From Volutella citrinella (taxonomy: Eukaryota > Ascomycota > Sordariomycetes > Hypocreales > Nectriaceae), in NCBI GenBank assembly GCA_034401135.1, contig JAWZSP010000004.1:558001-622000 (forward strand): a DNA stretch of 64,000 nucleotides, in the 5' to 3' direction. The translations under genes and the position numbers were made by a program. Every line of letters starts with the position of its first letter. Positions within the stretch are counted from its first letter, which is position 1. This document shows positions 22,491 to 33,414 of this stretch, piece by piece. The notes beneath the pieces were generated by a model that saw only the letters and a list, made by a program, of their open reading frames with translations, ran no database searches and had not been told where the DNA came from.

Positions 22491-23012
22491 TGAGAACGAT
22501 GATGGATTTTTCGAGAGATTATGGTAGAATGCCGTCGCAACATCATCTCCTACACAGGAACGAGACACCATCTCATCAGTGACAGGAGGCACAAGTGCTA
22601 CATCTTTCTAAATGAACACTCGAATGGAAAAACGCACGCGATATCGAGCAAGCAGAGAAGCTAGAGGCAACCATGCTGTGGCCGAATTCTAAAAGAGCCG
22701 CCTTTGGTGTTACTCCAAGTGATAGGGTACTGCAGCCTATATTTCTAGTTCCCTGTGAAAGGTGACCTAGCTTGTCTGGTTAAGACGGATGGAGAATAAG
22801 TCAGAGGAGCATATTCAATATTTGATAGTATAGTTACCAGCTTGATAAAAAAACGTCATTATTCGTTAGAAATCAATTCTTGCAGTGTCCCACGCTATGA
22901 ACCGAAAAGATGCCCACAATGTTTTCAACCCCAGCACAACTTTGATGTAAGGAAACATTTCTCAGAAAGCAGTATATACTCCCGACCCACCAAGCTACTA
23001 GGACATTTATCC
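22491..23012. other. Convergent intergenic region
   Basis: 522 bp between the 3' ends of the dehydrogenase and the zinc-finger-like gene. Nothing besides presumed 3' UTRs was seen. Confidence 0.5.
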
Positions 23013-24714
23013 CTAAGCGTTACTGAGCTTTAGAATATCCTCGTCATGGAACAGGTCATATGGATCCGCAGTCCAATCGGGGTTTAGCGAGGGACCGACA
23101 ATGGACGGGGACATGGTCCAGTGATGAAGGGGCGGGTCGTGTGATGGTGGCGTTCTCGGCGGAGGGAACTCTTCTTGTGTGCCGGAGGCCGAGGAGAATA
23201 CCATCGAGCCAGGTCCCGCCGTGGTCTCGGCCCAAGTCCTGACACTCTGCTGGTTGTGGGAACCGGCGCCGAAGTCGCCTGAGTAAGGGCTTGTTAGCCG
23301 GGCTGTCTCCATGCTGCTGTCCACGCGCAAATGGAAACGGGCAGCATATGCAGGGTTTTCGTCCATGGCCATCTCAATGTCGACGCCCTGCATTTGCTCC
23401 GGCGACTGGCTCGAGTCGTCCCCACGAGCGGAGGAGCCAGAGCCAAGATCCATCATGCTAGATGACGAGACGCTGCCATTGGAACTCTGAGCGTCGTCCG
23501 ACAAATTCTCGGCCTCGGCGACTGGCATCAAATCCTGTTAGCACATCCGATTTTAATCGAGGGCTGGTGGAGTTGTAGGTAGCTGGGATAATACGTACAG
23601 GGGCTGGGCCAGACCGTCGTGTCCAGGAAAATGCTCTTGTATATCTTCCTCCAGTTGTACATTGGGGTTTCCTCAGCAGGACAGCCTGGCCGCTCAAGCC
23701 GGTCAATTTGGGTTTCTTTCCAATCCGTCCAGCGGAGGAATTGTTCCTGGCTCATCAAGAGCTTCTGAAGGCGCTGCTCCTTTAGGGAAGTGTTCCACGG
23801 CCTCCAGACACAGTTCCCTTCGTGGGCTTTCCTCAGCAACTGACTGTTTGATGCATTGCACTCGCGGAACTTGGTCTTGCAGTCAAGGCACCAGTTCTTG
23901 AGACCGTGGGCCCGGCCAATGTGTTCACTATGACAACGCTGTCAGTGTTTGCCCAAGAATCGACTCGGCTTCCATTCCGAGTCTACAGGTTCAGTGGCTT
24001 ACTTGAGGGGGCCACACCCTTTAAAGGACATGGTCGACAGGCATGAATCGCCTCCATTTGGATGGCCTTCTTCGCCCATTGCGAGGGCACGAGCAAGAAA
24101 GGGGCAAATAAACTTCCTTGAACGGGCCAAGTCATCCAGCGCAGACTGTGCCTTCAGTGATTGACCGAGTGCTGCGGGACTCATGCTGTGTGTTTGCGGG
24201 ATACGATTCAGTAAAATGCTGTCCTGGCTCAGGGCTCGACTTTTCCAGGGGCTGGCGGCGATATGCTGTAGAGCCTGTGGAGTTGTGGTCTCCAAATCTT
24301 GTGAGGATGTTAGTTAGCCTGAGCTGGGATCGCCCTTGATGATAGTCAACAGACGTGGCGCCTGGTCTGTCGGCGGTGTCTCTGAGGAACCACTGGAGCC
24401 GGGCGTTTTCAAGAGCTCTCTTCTCAGCCCTGGTCTCTCTTTCTCGACGGTCAATGAAGTCTTGCACAGTGGTATCGTTCTCTGGATCATCCGTCATGCA
24501 ACGCTGGATGTGGTATGTTTTGCTCGAGAGATCCTGCTGCTTGGGGTCAGCACACGTCCACATCGGGAGACAATTGACAGCAGGCTGAGACGACGAGGAT
24601 CCCCGACGCACCCAAGAATAGACGAAAGCCATCTGGAAGTGGGTGTACCGGCCTGGTAGGGCTGTTGGTGGGGGCTAGAACTGTTCTCACCTGTGGTGTG
24701 CAGCTGGACGACAT
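23013..24714 (-). CDS. Fungal Cys/His zinc-finger-like protein, putative regulator (one splice junction unresolved)
   Basis: Probable nuclear protein of a fungal C2H2-like family. Supported exons on the minus strand: 24714-24691 (8 codons, MSSSCTPQ), an exon starting near 24539-24533 with DFIDRRERETRAEKRALENARLQ, an exon ending at 24003, then 23927-23599 and 23521-23013. Confident joins are the GTGAGA donor at 24690, the GTAAGC donor at 24002 and the GTACGT donor at 23598. The core reads RKFICPF..., then GCGPLKNEHIGRAHG, then WCLDCKTKF...HEGNC: paired Cys and His spaced as in fungal divergent C2H2 fingers. The C-terminal 170 residues are Ser-, Asp- and Pro-rich with an acidic end, an activation-domain look. 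The frame shift between about 24355 and 24100 requires another intron; candidates are a GTCTGT donor at 24355 or a GTATCC donor farther down, and I could not decide. Confidence 0.6.
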
Positions 24715-24851
24715 GAGTGTAGGCCCAGAAAGCCCCTTGCTCGCAGCCCAAGTAGGTTTCAAGCGACGAAAGAAGGATGAAGAAGTGCCTGCCAGGTCCA
24801 GGAGCGATCATCTTGGGGGCCCAAATAAATACACCCTCCTCGAGAAGTCAT

Positions 24852-24923
24852 CCCAAAATCATCGCGGCGTTGATTTGGCTGGCGCCAATCACAGCCCGCG
24901 ATGGGCCCAAAATCATCGCAGCG
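24852..24923. repeat. Two near-identical 18-bp direct repeats (CCCAAAATCATCGCRGCG)
   Basis: Copies at 24852-24869 and 24906-24923 differ at one base (G or A) and are 54 bp apart start to start. They lie 140-210 bp upstream of the zinc-finger-like gene's start codon, so they could be tandem binding sites in its promoter. Confidence 0.5.
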
Positions 24924-25276
24924 ATGGAATTGTAGCCCTCTGACCGCGCCGGGCGCAGAGGCAGACGGCGGAAAGGCGGTGCTGCGGGCCTGGGAGCATT
25001 GAAATCGGGCCATTGACTCGGGCGGCGGAAAGGATCTGGATCAATGCCATGGTCGAGTGTATATGTGCCTGGCTGGCTCAAGGTGAGACATGTCGCTGTA
25101 ATTGCCCGTTCTGCAGCATCAGAGGCCCAATTAGCAGCGTCCGCTGTCGGAAGGCTGCATCTGGCGTCTAGGCGGCGAGTAGCCGGGCAGCAGAGCCGCG
25201 TGTTTGCATATGCGCGCGTGAGTGCGTTCTGGCGTGAGGAGAACCAGACGAAGCAGCGCAATCGGCTGAGGATCCC

Positions 25277-25300
25277 GCCATGAGGCCATGAGGCCATGAG
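25277..25300. repeat. Three tandem GCCATGAG units
   Basis: Exact 8-mer repeated three times. Probably a small replication-slippage repeat. Confidence 0.6.
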
Positions 25301-27458
25301 AATCGTGAGTATGGTACACCCCCCAGGCCAGGACCGGGCTCTGGCCAATTCGGCCACAGGGGGTGGGGCGCCCAGTGTTGCGGGCCTCAAAGTGTCATGG
25401 ATGGCGGAGGGGGCCACTGCTAAGGCTGCTCAGCTCAGCTTCTTCTAGCTTGAGACAGCCACGCTGCGATTGGTTGCATCACGATAGGGCTGTGGAAGTT
25501 GCCCTCTGATTTCCTCGGCTGCCAGTATTGTGCTTTATTGATCGCCTGGGACAGAGCAGTCGTCTTGAGGTCCGGGTGAGACAGAGTGACCATGAGCCGT
25601 CCTCCGACACGGCTCCGAGTACGTGGTCCGTACCTATCACAGCAGAGTAGACCTACCATCTTCCGTACGTCTTCCATGATGCTATTCTGGGACCCACGGA
25701 GCAGGCTGGCTCCATACCCACGTGGAGATCAAGAAGCAGCGCCAAGGCCTTCGCTCCGTATCTTACGGACGCAGCTTACGACGGCAGACCTGCTCCTCGA
25801 GATGACAAACTAGGAGCTGGTCCTCTTCTGGACGCGAGAAATGGTCAATACGGCGCCGTTGTGTCGGACTTTTTTCTTGTCCCCGGTCACATCGACGGTT
25901 GTCGTACTGTGTTGCGCCAGCATACGCGTAAGCCGCCCACCAAAGGAGCGCCGCCAGGCTTCGGTTGAGACAGCTGATGTCCACCCGCCCGGAAATGGCC
26001 AATTGAATCATCCCAAAGGCTAGTACGGCTGCCAATTCTTCCATCAGGCTGTGTCCAGAATTCGAGAGCATTTGCGTGGGCCTTGTGCAGGAGGCGAATG
26101 TGTCTGCGATGTGGAACCGAGTAGGGATTCTTAAGCTTGATAACCGTAGCTGGTCTTCAGTGAGTCTTCCCTCCCATCTAGCACCTGCAATAGATGATGC
26201 CTGTTGGAGCCATGGGGCCTCCAGCTGCAAGATGATGTTGATGTTGATGATGACGAATGTGAATCAACCCGGACATTGCAGGCCTGCAGCATTTCCCTCC
26301 GGTAGCGGCAGCGGTGATACTGCGCTTCCTGTTCTGCTCCCTGTTCTAGAGTAATTGTGGCCATACGGTTTTCCACGGCGAGCTGGTGGGTTTTGCCTTG
26401 GGGGCTGTGCTGGACGCCTTGGCGGGTGCCGGCACTGTATGGCGCACTGGAGTGACAGCCCAGCTGGAGAGATCGGCCTTGGCGGCATCAGGCTGTGAGC
26501 AGCAGAAGAGGGAGTGCACACCGTACAGTCTGCCATCACTACGCCCGGGGCTATGCTCTGAACTCAGTGTGCTTTCTTGCATCCATTCTAAAACTATGAG
26601 CATCATCCAAGACGGTCGACACAGGCTCGGCCACGGAGACCCAAACCCGGGCGGACTCCCCTGTGCAACGTGCAACGGCTGACCGCTAGCCATGCCGCCG
26701 TTCCGCGTACCCCACGGAAGCCATTGCTGCGCCTGGAGATCAGTGGGGCCACTGGCACGTTCCTCGCACCCGAGAGAAACCGGAGCTCTGTGCAGAATGT
26801 AGTCGCACTGGTTTCGCAGTCTGCTCAGGGACAGTGGGCACTCTGCGGCTGTGGCGCGGTGGGGACCTCCACTATTTGTGACACTTGGGTGCCTGCCCGA
26901 GCTGCTAATCTCCATTGCCCACCAAATCCAGAAACAATGGAGCGACGCTATCGTAGCGCTGTACGCATGTCAGGCGAGCGGGCCAATGAACCCCTCTGAA
27001 GGAAGGAGGGATGGGGGGAGGGTAGCTTTGGCCAGAGCTTCGGGGCTCTCACAGCACCTGCAGCGTGACGAGGCAACTGCGGGATGGCTCGTTTTTTTTG
27101 GTCGCCTTCGCTACTCTGCTACGCCACTCGAAACGCCTGCCGGAGGGAGCTCGCCCGACAAGAGGCTGTGAAGCTCCCCCGCCTCGTACTTCATCTCTGC
27201 CTCCTTCATTCTCTCGCCCTTCTCTCTCTCGTTTCAATCACCTCTTGTTCCGAATTCGTGTCGCCCGTATCGAAACGGCCAGCTGAGCTACGTCATCCTC
27301 CAAATTGCCGTCGCATTTCCCACACCGAGCTGTCGGCCGAGCCAGAGTATAGCGGCCGCTTCCTCTCGCACAGTAAACACCCACGTCTCTCGACACTTCG
27401 AGCTCCCAGTCTTACTTCCTGTCGTCTCTACCGTACCCGATGAACGCCCACTGCTAGC

Positions 27459-30400
27459 ATGCCTGCCCTCCCGGCCAACGTGCGCCAGCGGCGCATCATC
27501 CAGCTCTCGGAGCAATGGGGCATCGTCCTCCCACCTGCCCCCTCCCGCCTCACACGACCGCACCAACCCCCGAGCTTCCGCACCCCGAGCGACGACCACA
27601 CCGCTGAGGACTTGCTGCAGAGACGCGCAGCCGAGATCGCAACGCTACGACCCAAGAGTGGCCTCGGCCGCGCCTTTTCCACCTCGAATCTCAAGAAGGG
27701 AAAGCACTGGGACCCCAAGGACGTCCTCGAGGTCCTGCATCAATGGGTCGCCACGGGAGGGTCGGCTGGCGTCGCAGAGGCCCTGATTGCCAAGCTTACC
27801 GCCGCTGGTGTCGACCTCAATGGTGCCCAGACGCAAAAGTCCGGCCTCCTCAGCCGTAGGCGCAGCATCGAGAATCTCGGCGACAAGACCAGGCTGCTCA
27901 AGGCCGCTGTCGAGCAGGGGCAATTGGAAGTGGTCCAGGTCCTGGTGCCCCACGCCGACCCATTGACGCTCGATGCTTGCCTGCCCACAGCAATCCGGAG
28001 CCGCAACATCCCCGTTGTCGAGCTACTGCTGCGATACGGTGCGAATGCTTCGCAGACGGCGGATGGCCAGGACGCTTTTCGCCAAGCCTGCGTTGTGCAG
28101 GGCTTGTCGGACATGGTCGCCCTCGTCCTACAGTCCGATGGCAGACCGGCCCCGATTAGTGTATCACAGGCCCTGAACGACGCCGCCCGCGCCCAGTGTC
28201 TCGAGACGGTCATCCATCTGAGCCGCTCGACAGCCGACGCCAATCACAACAACGCCGAAGCACTGAAATCTGCAGTCAATGCCGGTCGTCGAGACATCGC
28301 AGTCGTCTTGGCGATGGCCAACATGCCGCCTCAGAGTCCAGGGTTGGAGGATGCGTTCCAGATGCTCATGGAGCACCCCTCACTAACGACCTCGAGCAAA
28401 TTGGAGCTTGCTGAGCTCTTGCTCTGCTGCGGTGCCCATGGTGACGTTTTGTGCCGATCCCTCGAACTGGCTTATGACTCTCAGTTTCTTGAAATGACCA
28501 GTCTCCTCGCCGGCTACGGGGTCTCGATTGAGCACAACGACGCCTACGTCTTGAAGACGGCCATCTCGCGGGGCCAGACAAACCTAGTGGCTGCCTTGCT
28601 GAATGATAACACAGCCATCAGCGTTGCGCTGGCTTCGACTTGTGTGAACTTGATTCCCATCCAGGCAGATCCGTCCGTCCGATACTCATTGTTGCGTGTC
28701 CTCCTTCGAAAAGGCGCTTCTGGGCAGTCACTAGATCAGATTTTAATCCACGCAGCCAATTCTGGAGATTTGCAGTCCGTTGAGCTCCTGCTTACACCCC
28801 ACATGTATGACCAAGAGCCCCAGTACCATGATCCTCGAGGACAACGGAAGAGCCGCGTCGCCAATCGCCACGCTGTTGCATCTGTGGATTACAAGAACGG
28901 AGAGGCCCTGCGAGGGGCTGTCATCCGAGGAGATGCGGACATGACGATGAGGTTACTCGCCGGGAAACCAGCTGGCGACACTCTTTCCAGTATCTTTCCC
29001 TTGACCAAAGATCTTCCGCCAATGGATCGTTACCGGCTCGTGGACCTCTTCTTGAAGAGTGCATTGACCGGGCCAAGTCTGCACGCCGCTTTGCAAGATG
29101 CGATTGCCGATGACCAAGCCCAGCGAGATGAGGCACTAATCGACCTGCTACTAAAACACAAAGCCGACATCAACTATAATAATGGCACAGGCCTGCGCTC
29201 GATTATTCGGCAAAAGGATATGAAGCTACTCTCTATGCTCCTACAGAATGCCTCGCCTCAAACAGCAGCAGCCCAGCTTGCGTATGTCATGGAAGTCGAC
29301 GACCATCGCATTCGCCACGACATTATGGCAATCCTCTACCGCAAAGGCGCCAGTATCGGCACCAAAGAGGTCTGCAACGCGCTCCTCGTGACTTTGACAG
29401 AGCGACCTGTGGACATGTCGCTCTTGCGCCTTATTCTGCAATATGGAAAGGCAGACATCAACGGTCTGGGGGGCTCCATCATCACCAAGGCTGTTCAGAA
29501 CCCGGACCCAAAGGTGCTGGAATTGGTGCTTTCGCTCGGTAAGCCCGTGGAAAGCACCATTACCCGCTGTTTGGATGACCTCGCACCTCTGCCATCCACC
29601 GATAACAAGGCGTGGAAGCTCAGTGTGATCCAGTCCAAGGCGAACCGCAAGGGGGACATGAGCGGAATGCTCGTCCGGGAAGTGCAGTCCCTATTGAAGG
29701 ATGGCGCCAACCAGTCATATCTGTCCACCTTGAAGCAGTTGCTGGACCACGGTGCGGATCCCAATGCATACCAAGCCGCGGCTCTATGCCACGCTGTGGG
29801 AGCAGCCAACATTTCAATCACTGATCTCTTGTTTGAGTGTCAGGCCGCTCCGACTCCGGCGTCTCTTTCGCTCGCTCTTCCGCACGCTCTTCGCATTAGT
29901 GACCCGATGGATCGGCTTACCTTCACGATGAGGCTCGTTGACTCGGGAGCTTCCCCTCTAGAGATCAACAGAGCTCTCAACCATGCAATTTCCGTCTACC
30001 CAAATGATGTAGCGCTCATCAAGGTCTTGTCCCAGCAAGCGGACACATCAGACGGCGATGCGCTGTCATTGGCCGTCTCCAAAGAATCCCCGGATGTCGT
30101 GAACCTACTGCTCAGCTCTACGAAGCATTCGTCAGAATCGAGAAGCGAGGCCCTATCCAGAGCCATGTCTATCAAGGACTGGAATCCCAGATATGCCATC
30201 TGCAGCCGTTTGGCCAAGGCGGGCATAACCCACGAAGCCGCTTCCAAGGCCCTTCTTGTCGCCGCTCGGGATGGTGACTTGGAACTGGGCGACATACTAA
30301 TAGCTCATGGGGCCAGCATTTCCAGTAACAATGGTCAGGCCATTATTGAAGCTTGCCGGGGCGGCTCTGTCGAGGTTCTAGACATTTTGCTAAAATCCGA

Positions 30401-33099
30401 CCCGAATGCGCAGAAGACTACTCTGGAACGAGGGTTCCAGGCTGCAACAGAAGTTGGAGACCTAAACAAGCGGGCGATGGTATTCCAACGCCTGCTCAAA
30501 AAGGGCGTTACAGGAGAGGTTGTGAACTCCCAACTGGTCTCCGCTGCGCGGTATGGAGAAGCGGGCCAGGAGGTCCTCAAAGTCCTACTAGCAGCAGGGG
30601 CAGACCCCAATCACAGCAACGGAGAAGCTGTCGTGGCAGCCACCCGGAGTGCATACGTTGGCACTCTGGAGTTGCTGCTGGGGTTATGGCATCAGGGTGG
30701 ACACCAGGTAAGGCTAGCTTGTTAGTCGTGTCCATGTGGCTCATGCGCTGACGCGGCAAGCAGAAGAAAGCATCACCGCCCACTTTGGCTAGGGCTCTAA
30801 AGGCGTGTTGGAACCTCAATGCCGACACTCGTTTCCAGATCATTGACGGTCTGATGAAAGCGGGCATGCCGGCGACCGAGGATATTCACATCGCACTCAG
30901 CAAGGCTGTTGCTGAGGACCAGCCAGACGAGCGTCTCGTTCAGCTGCTCCTCGATGGCGGCGCCTCTCCCTTGACTAACGGTTGCCAGACATTGATCGTA
31001 GCAACTCGTCGGCTCACCGAGTCTCCGTTGAGGATTGTCCTCAAGTATGATATCCCCGAGGCGGATATCAACCACGTCTTCTTTGAAGCATTCACGCACG
31101 ACAACTTTGACGCGTGGTTCACTCCAGGCGGCCTCGCCGTGGCCCGCATGCTGCTGGAGAAGGGCGCGAGAGGGACTGGGATAAGCGGCTCTCTTGTCGC
31201 TGTGGTGAAGCATGGCGACACGACCAGTTCTCTGTCCGACGAGTTCATCGACCTGTTTGTTGCTCATGGCGCTGACGTAGACTACAACAACGGCGAGCCA
31301 CTTGCGCAGGCGGCTTCAAAAGCAAACGTAAGCTGGACTCGCCGCCTGCTCGTATGTCGGCCATCTTCCCAGACACTCTCAGCTGGATTCAGCCACATTT
31401 TCGACACATCTCTGGACCCAGATGATGTCCTTGAGCTCTTCGAGATGTTTACAGGGCACCAAGATGGCGAAGTCAAGCTCGATGCTCTGGCTCGTTTCCC
31501 CGATTCAGAGCCTGTTTTGGTCAAAGCCATGTCGCAGTATCCTCGCTCGGTCAAAGTTCTAAAGAGCCTGTTGGATGCGGGCTATTACCATGATCAGACT
31601 ACCTTCTACCAAGTGGTTGATGGCGAAGAACCTGAAGAGGTGACGTTGCTAGGATGGGCCATTGCCCAGCCTCAGAAGAAGATCAGCACCGGCCTGATTG
31701 AGCTCTTGGTCGACCGTGGCGGTATGTCGCGAATCATTCATTCCGCGGAACGCAATTCACTGACAATAATTTAGCCAATGTCAACTTTGAGACTGCTACC
31801 AGTCGCTTGACTCCGATCATGCTCGCCATTCTTGCACGGCGCCCGGACGTAGTCAAAGTCCTACTTCTCGACGGCGCCGAGGTCGATGTCACCGACGCCT
31901 TTGGCCGATCTCCTCTGTCCATGGCTACTGCTATTGGAGGAGACCTGTCCATTCATATGATGGGCAACCTTCTCGCTGCTGAGCCGTCCAAAGACGATGG
32001 ATCGCTTCATAACGCGGCAAAAGAGCTTAATCTGCCTGCTGTTCGCGTGCTCGTCGAGGCCGGCCACGACCCCGACTTCCCCAGTCCCCTGCACAACGGT
32101 CGCAGTGCTCTCGCCGAAGTGTGCCTGAACGGCTCTTCTGTGAACGAGCTGACAGCAGAGCGAGAAAAGTCAATGCAGAAAGTCATGGCCTTCTTGGTCG
32201 AGGCTGGGTCTGACCTAACTATCCAGTCGCATGGCAAATCGCTGCTTCACCTCTGCTTCGATGCCTCAGAACCACTACCCACGACACGGAGTCTCCTTAA
32301 AGTCGCCATGTGGAAGCACGTCAACAAACCATTCAACCAGTACAATGATGGGGAATTCACATACTCCCCGACCATGTACATTACCAAGATTCTAGCTGCG
32401 TCCGACGCGCGTGACCAACTCCTCAATCTGCTCAGAGGCAATCGCGCCGTCGACGTCTACTACTCCAACGCCGGTGAGGACCAGCCCATTGATGCAGTCG
32501 GGCTGCCAGCCAACATGGAAATCCAAGAACGCGAGAGGAAGTCTCGAGTCCGACGGATTGCTCAAGATTCCGAGGACCACACATTGTCGCTAGCCCGCAA
32601 GAAGGAAATCGCAAGCGTGGAGCAACAGATTTGGGCGAACAAGGCGGAAATGGAAGACGCTCGGCGACGAAGGCTCCACAATGAGGATCTCGCAGCCCTT
32701 CATTCTAGAGCCCAGGTCGAGGAGTCCATCTTTAACGCCTCACTCAAGAGGCGGCTCAGTGAGCAGCGCGCTCTCACTGACGCGTCCCTGAACCGAACCA
32801 AGGCCATCGCAGCCACTGAAGCCTCGGCCGAAGACGCCCGACGCCAGAAGATGCTGGAATGGGACACCAAAACGTACACGGATCGCGTGGACAACGAGAG
32901 GGCCCTCAGCGCTCTGCGCATCAGCGAGCGCGAGGAGATGGAGCGCATAGAACGGGGGTCGGAGGAACGCATCAAGAAGCGCTTGGAAATGCAGCGCAAG
33001 TTGGTCGAGAGCCAGGAGAAGCTGGCGAAGAGAATCGCCGCAGGTCCGAATCCAACGGACGCCCGCAGGCAGATTGGGTACGTGGAGGAACTCAACTAA
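27459..33099 (+). CDS. Giant ankyrin-type repeat protein with C-terminal coiled coil
   Basis: 1843-aa protein of unknown function. Exons 27459-30707, 30764-31721, 31775-33099; donors GTAAGG and GTATGT, and the joins keep phase (the first acceptor could also be 3 or 6 bases earlier). Residues about 1-130 are basic with little repeat character. From about 140 to 1600 there are degenerate ankyrin-like helical pairs (LLRYGANAS, LLLAAGADPNHSNGEA, LLDGAEVDVTDAFGRSPLS). Many follow a larger module of about 95 residues that restarts at a NNG or NG-x-A turn. Only the last few repeats look canonical. From about 1650 to 1830 the chain is highly charged (Arg/Glu/Lys with Ala), predicted to be a long coiled coil. 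No signal peptide, membrane segment or enzyme domain is seen. A scaffold role is inferred from architecture only. Confidence 0.9.
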
Positions 33100-33414
33100 G
33101 CGAGGCTTTGGGCGCTGGCGTTTGCTGTACTTTAATGAGATATCCTACTTTGTATGTGTTGTTCACGAGCATCGGTTGCAGGGAAAAGTAGAGTGTTACA
33201 ACTTGAATCGATCAATCATCAGAGTTACTACATTCGTCTCATATCGAACGTCTCTGGCACCCACCTTTCGGGGTGCCGGCTTCTATAAAGGACCAAACAA
33301 ACAGACAAACGGCCACGGAGCTCTTCCAGCCGTTTGCCAAACATCTTTGTAAAATCAACAATAAGTCCAACCACAGCTCAAGCAAAGTAATTAAGGCGCC
33401 GCATGAGTGTGGGC
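33100..33414. other. Convergent 3' intergenic region
   Basis: 315 bp separating the ends of the ankyrin gene and the SNF2 gene. A CCTTTCGGGGTGCC stretch near 33263 is GC-rich, otherwise nothing notable. Confidence 0.5.

Larger units (their letters stand above)
24715..27458. other. Long intergenic region upstream of the ankyrin gene
   Basis: 2.74 kb without a supportable gene. It contains a pair of 18-bp near-repeats (24852-24869 and 24906-24923), a triple GCCATGAG repeat (25277-25300), the inverted pair TCCGTA/TACGGA (25755-25769) and a CT-rich leader from about 27170 to 27450. ORFs on both strands, including 25763-26230 and 26346-26915, show no family features. Confidence 0.45.
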
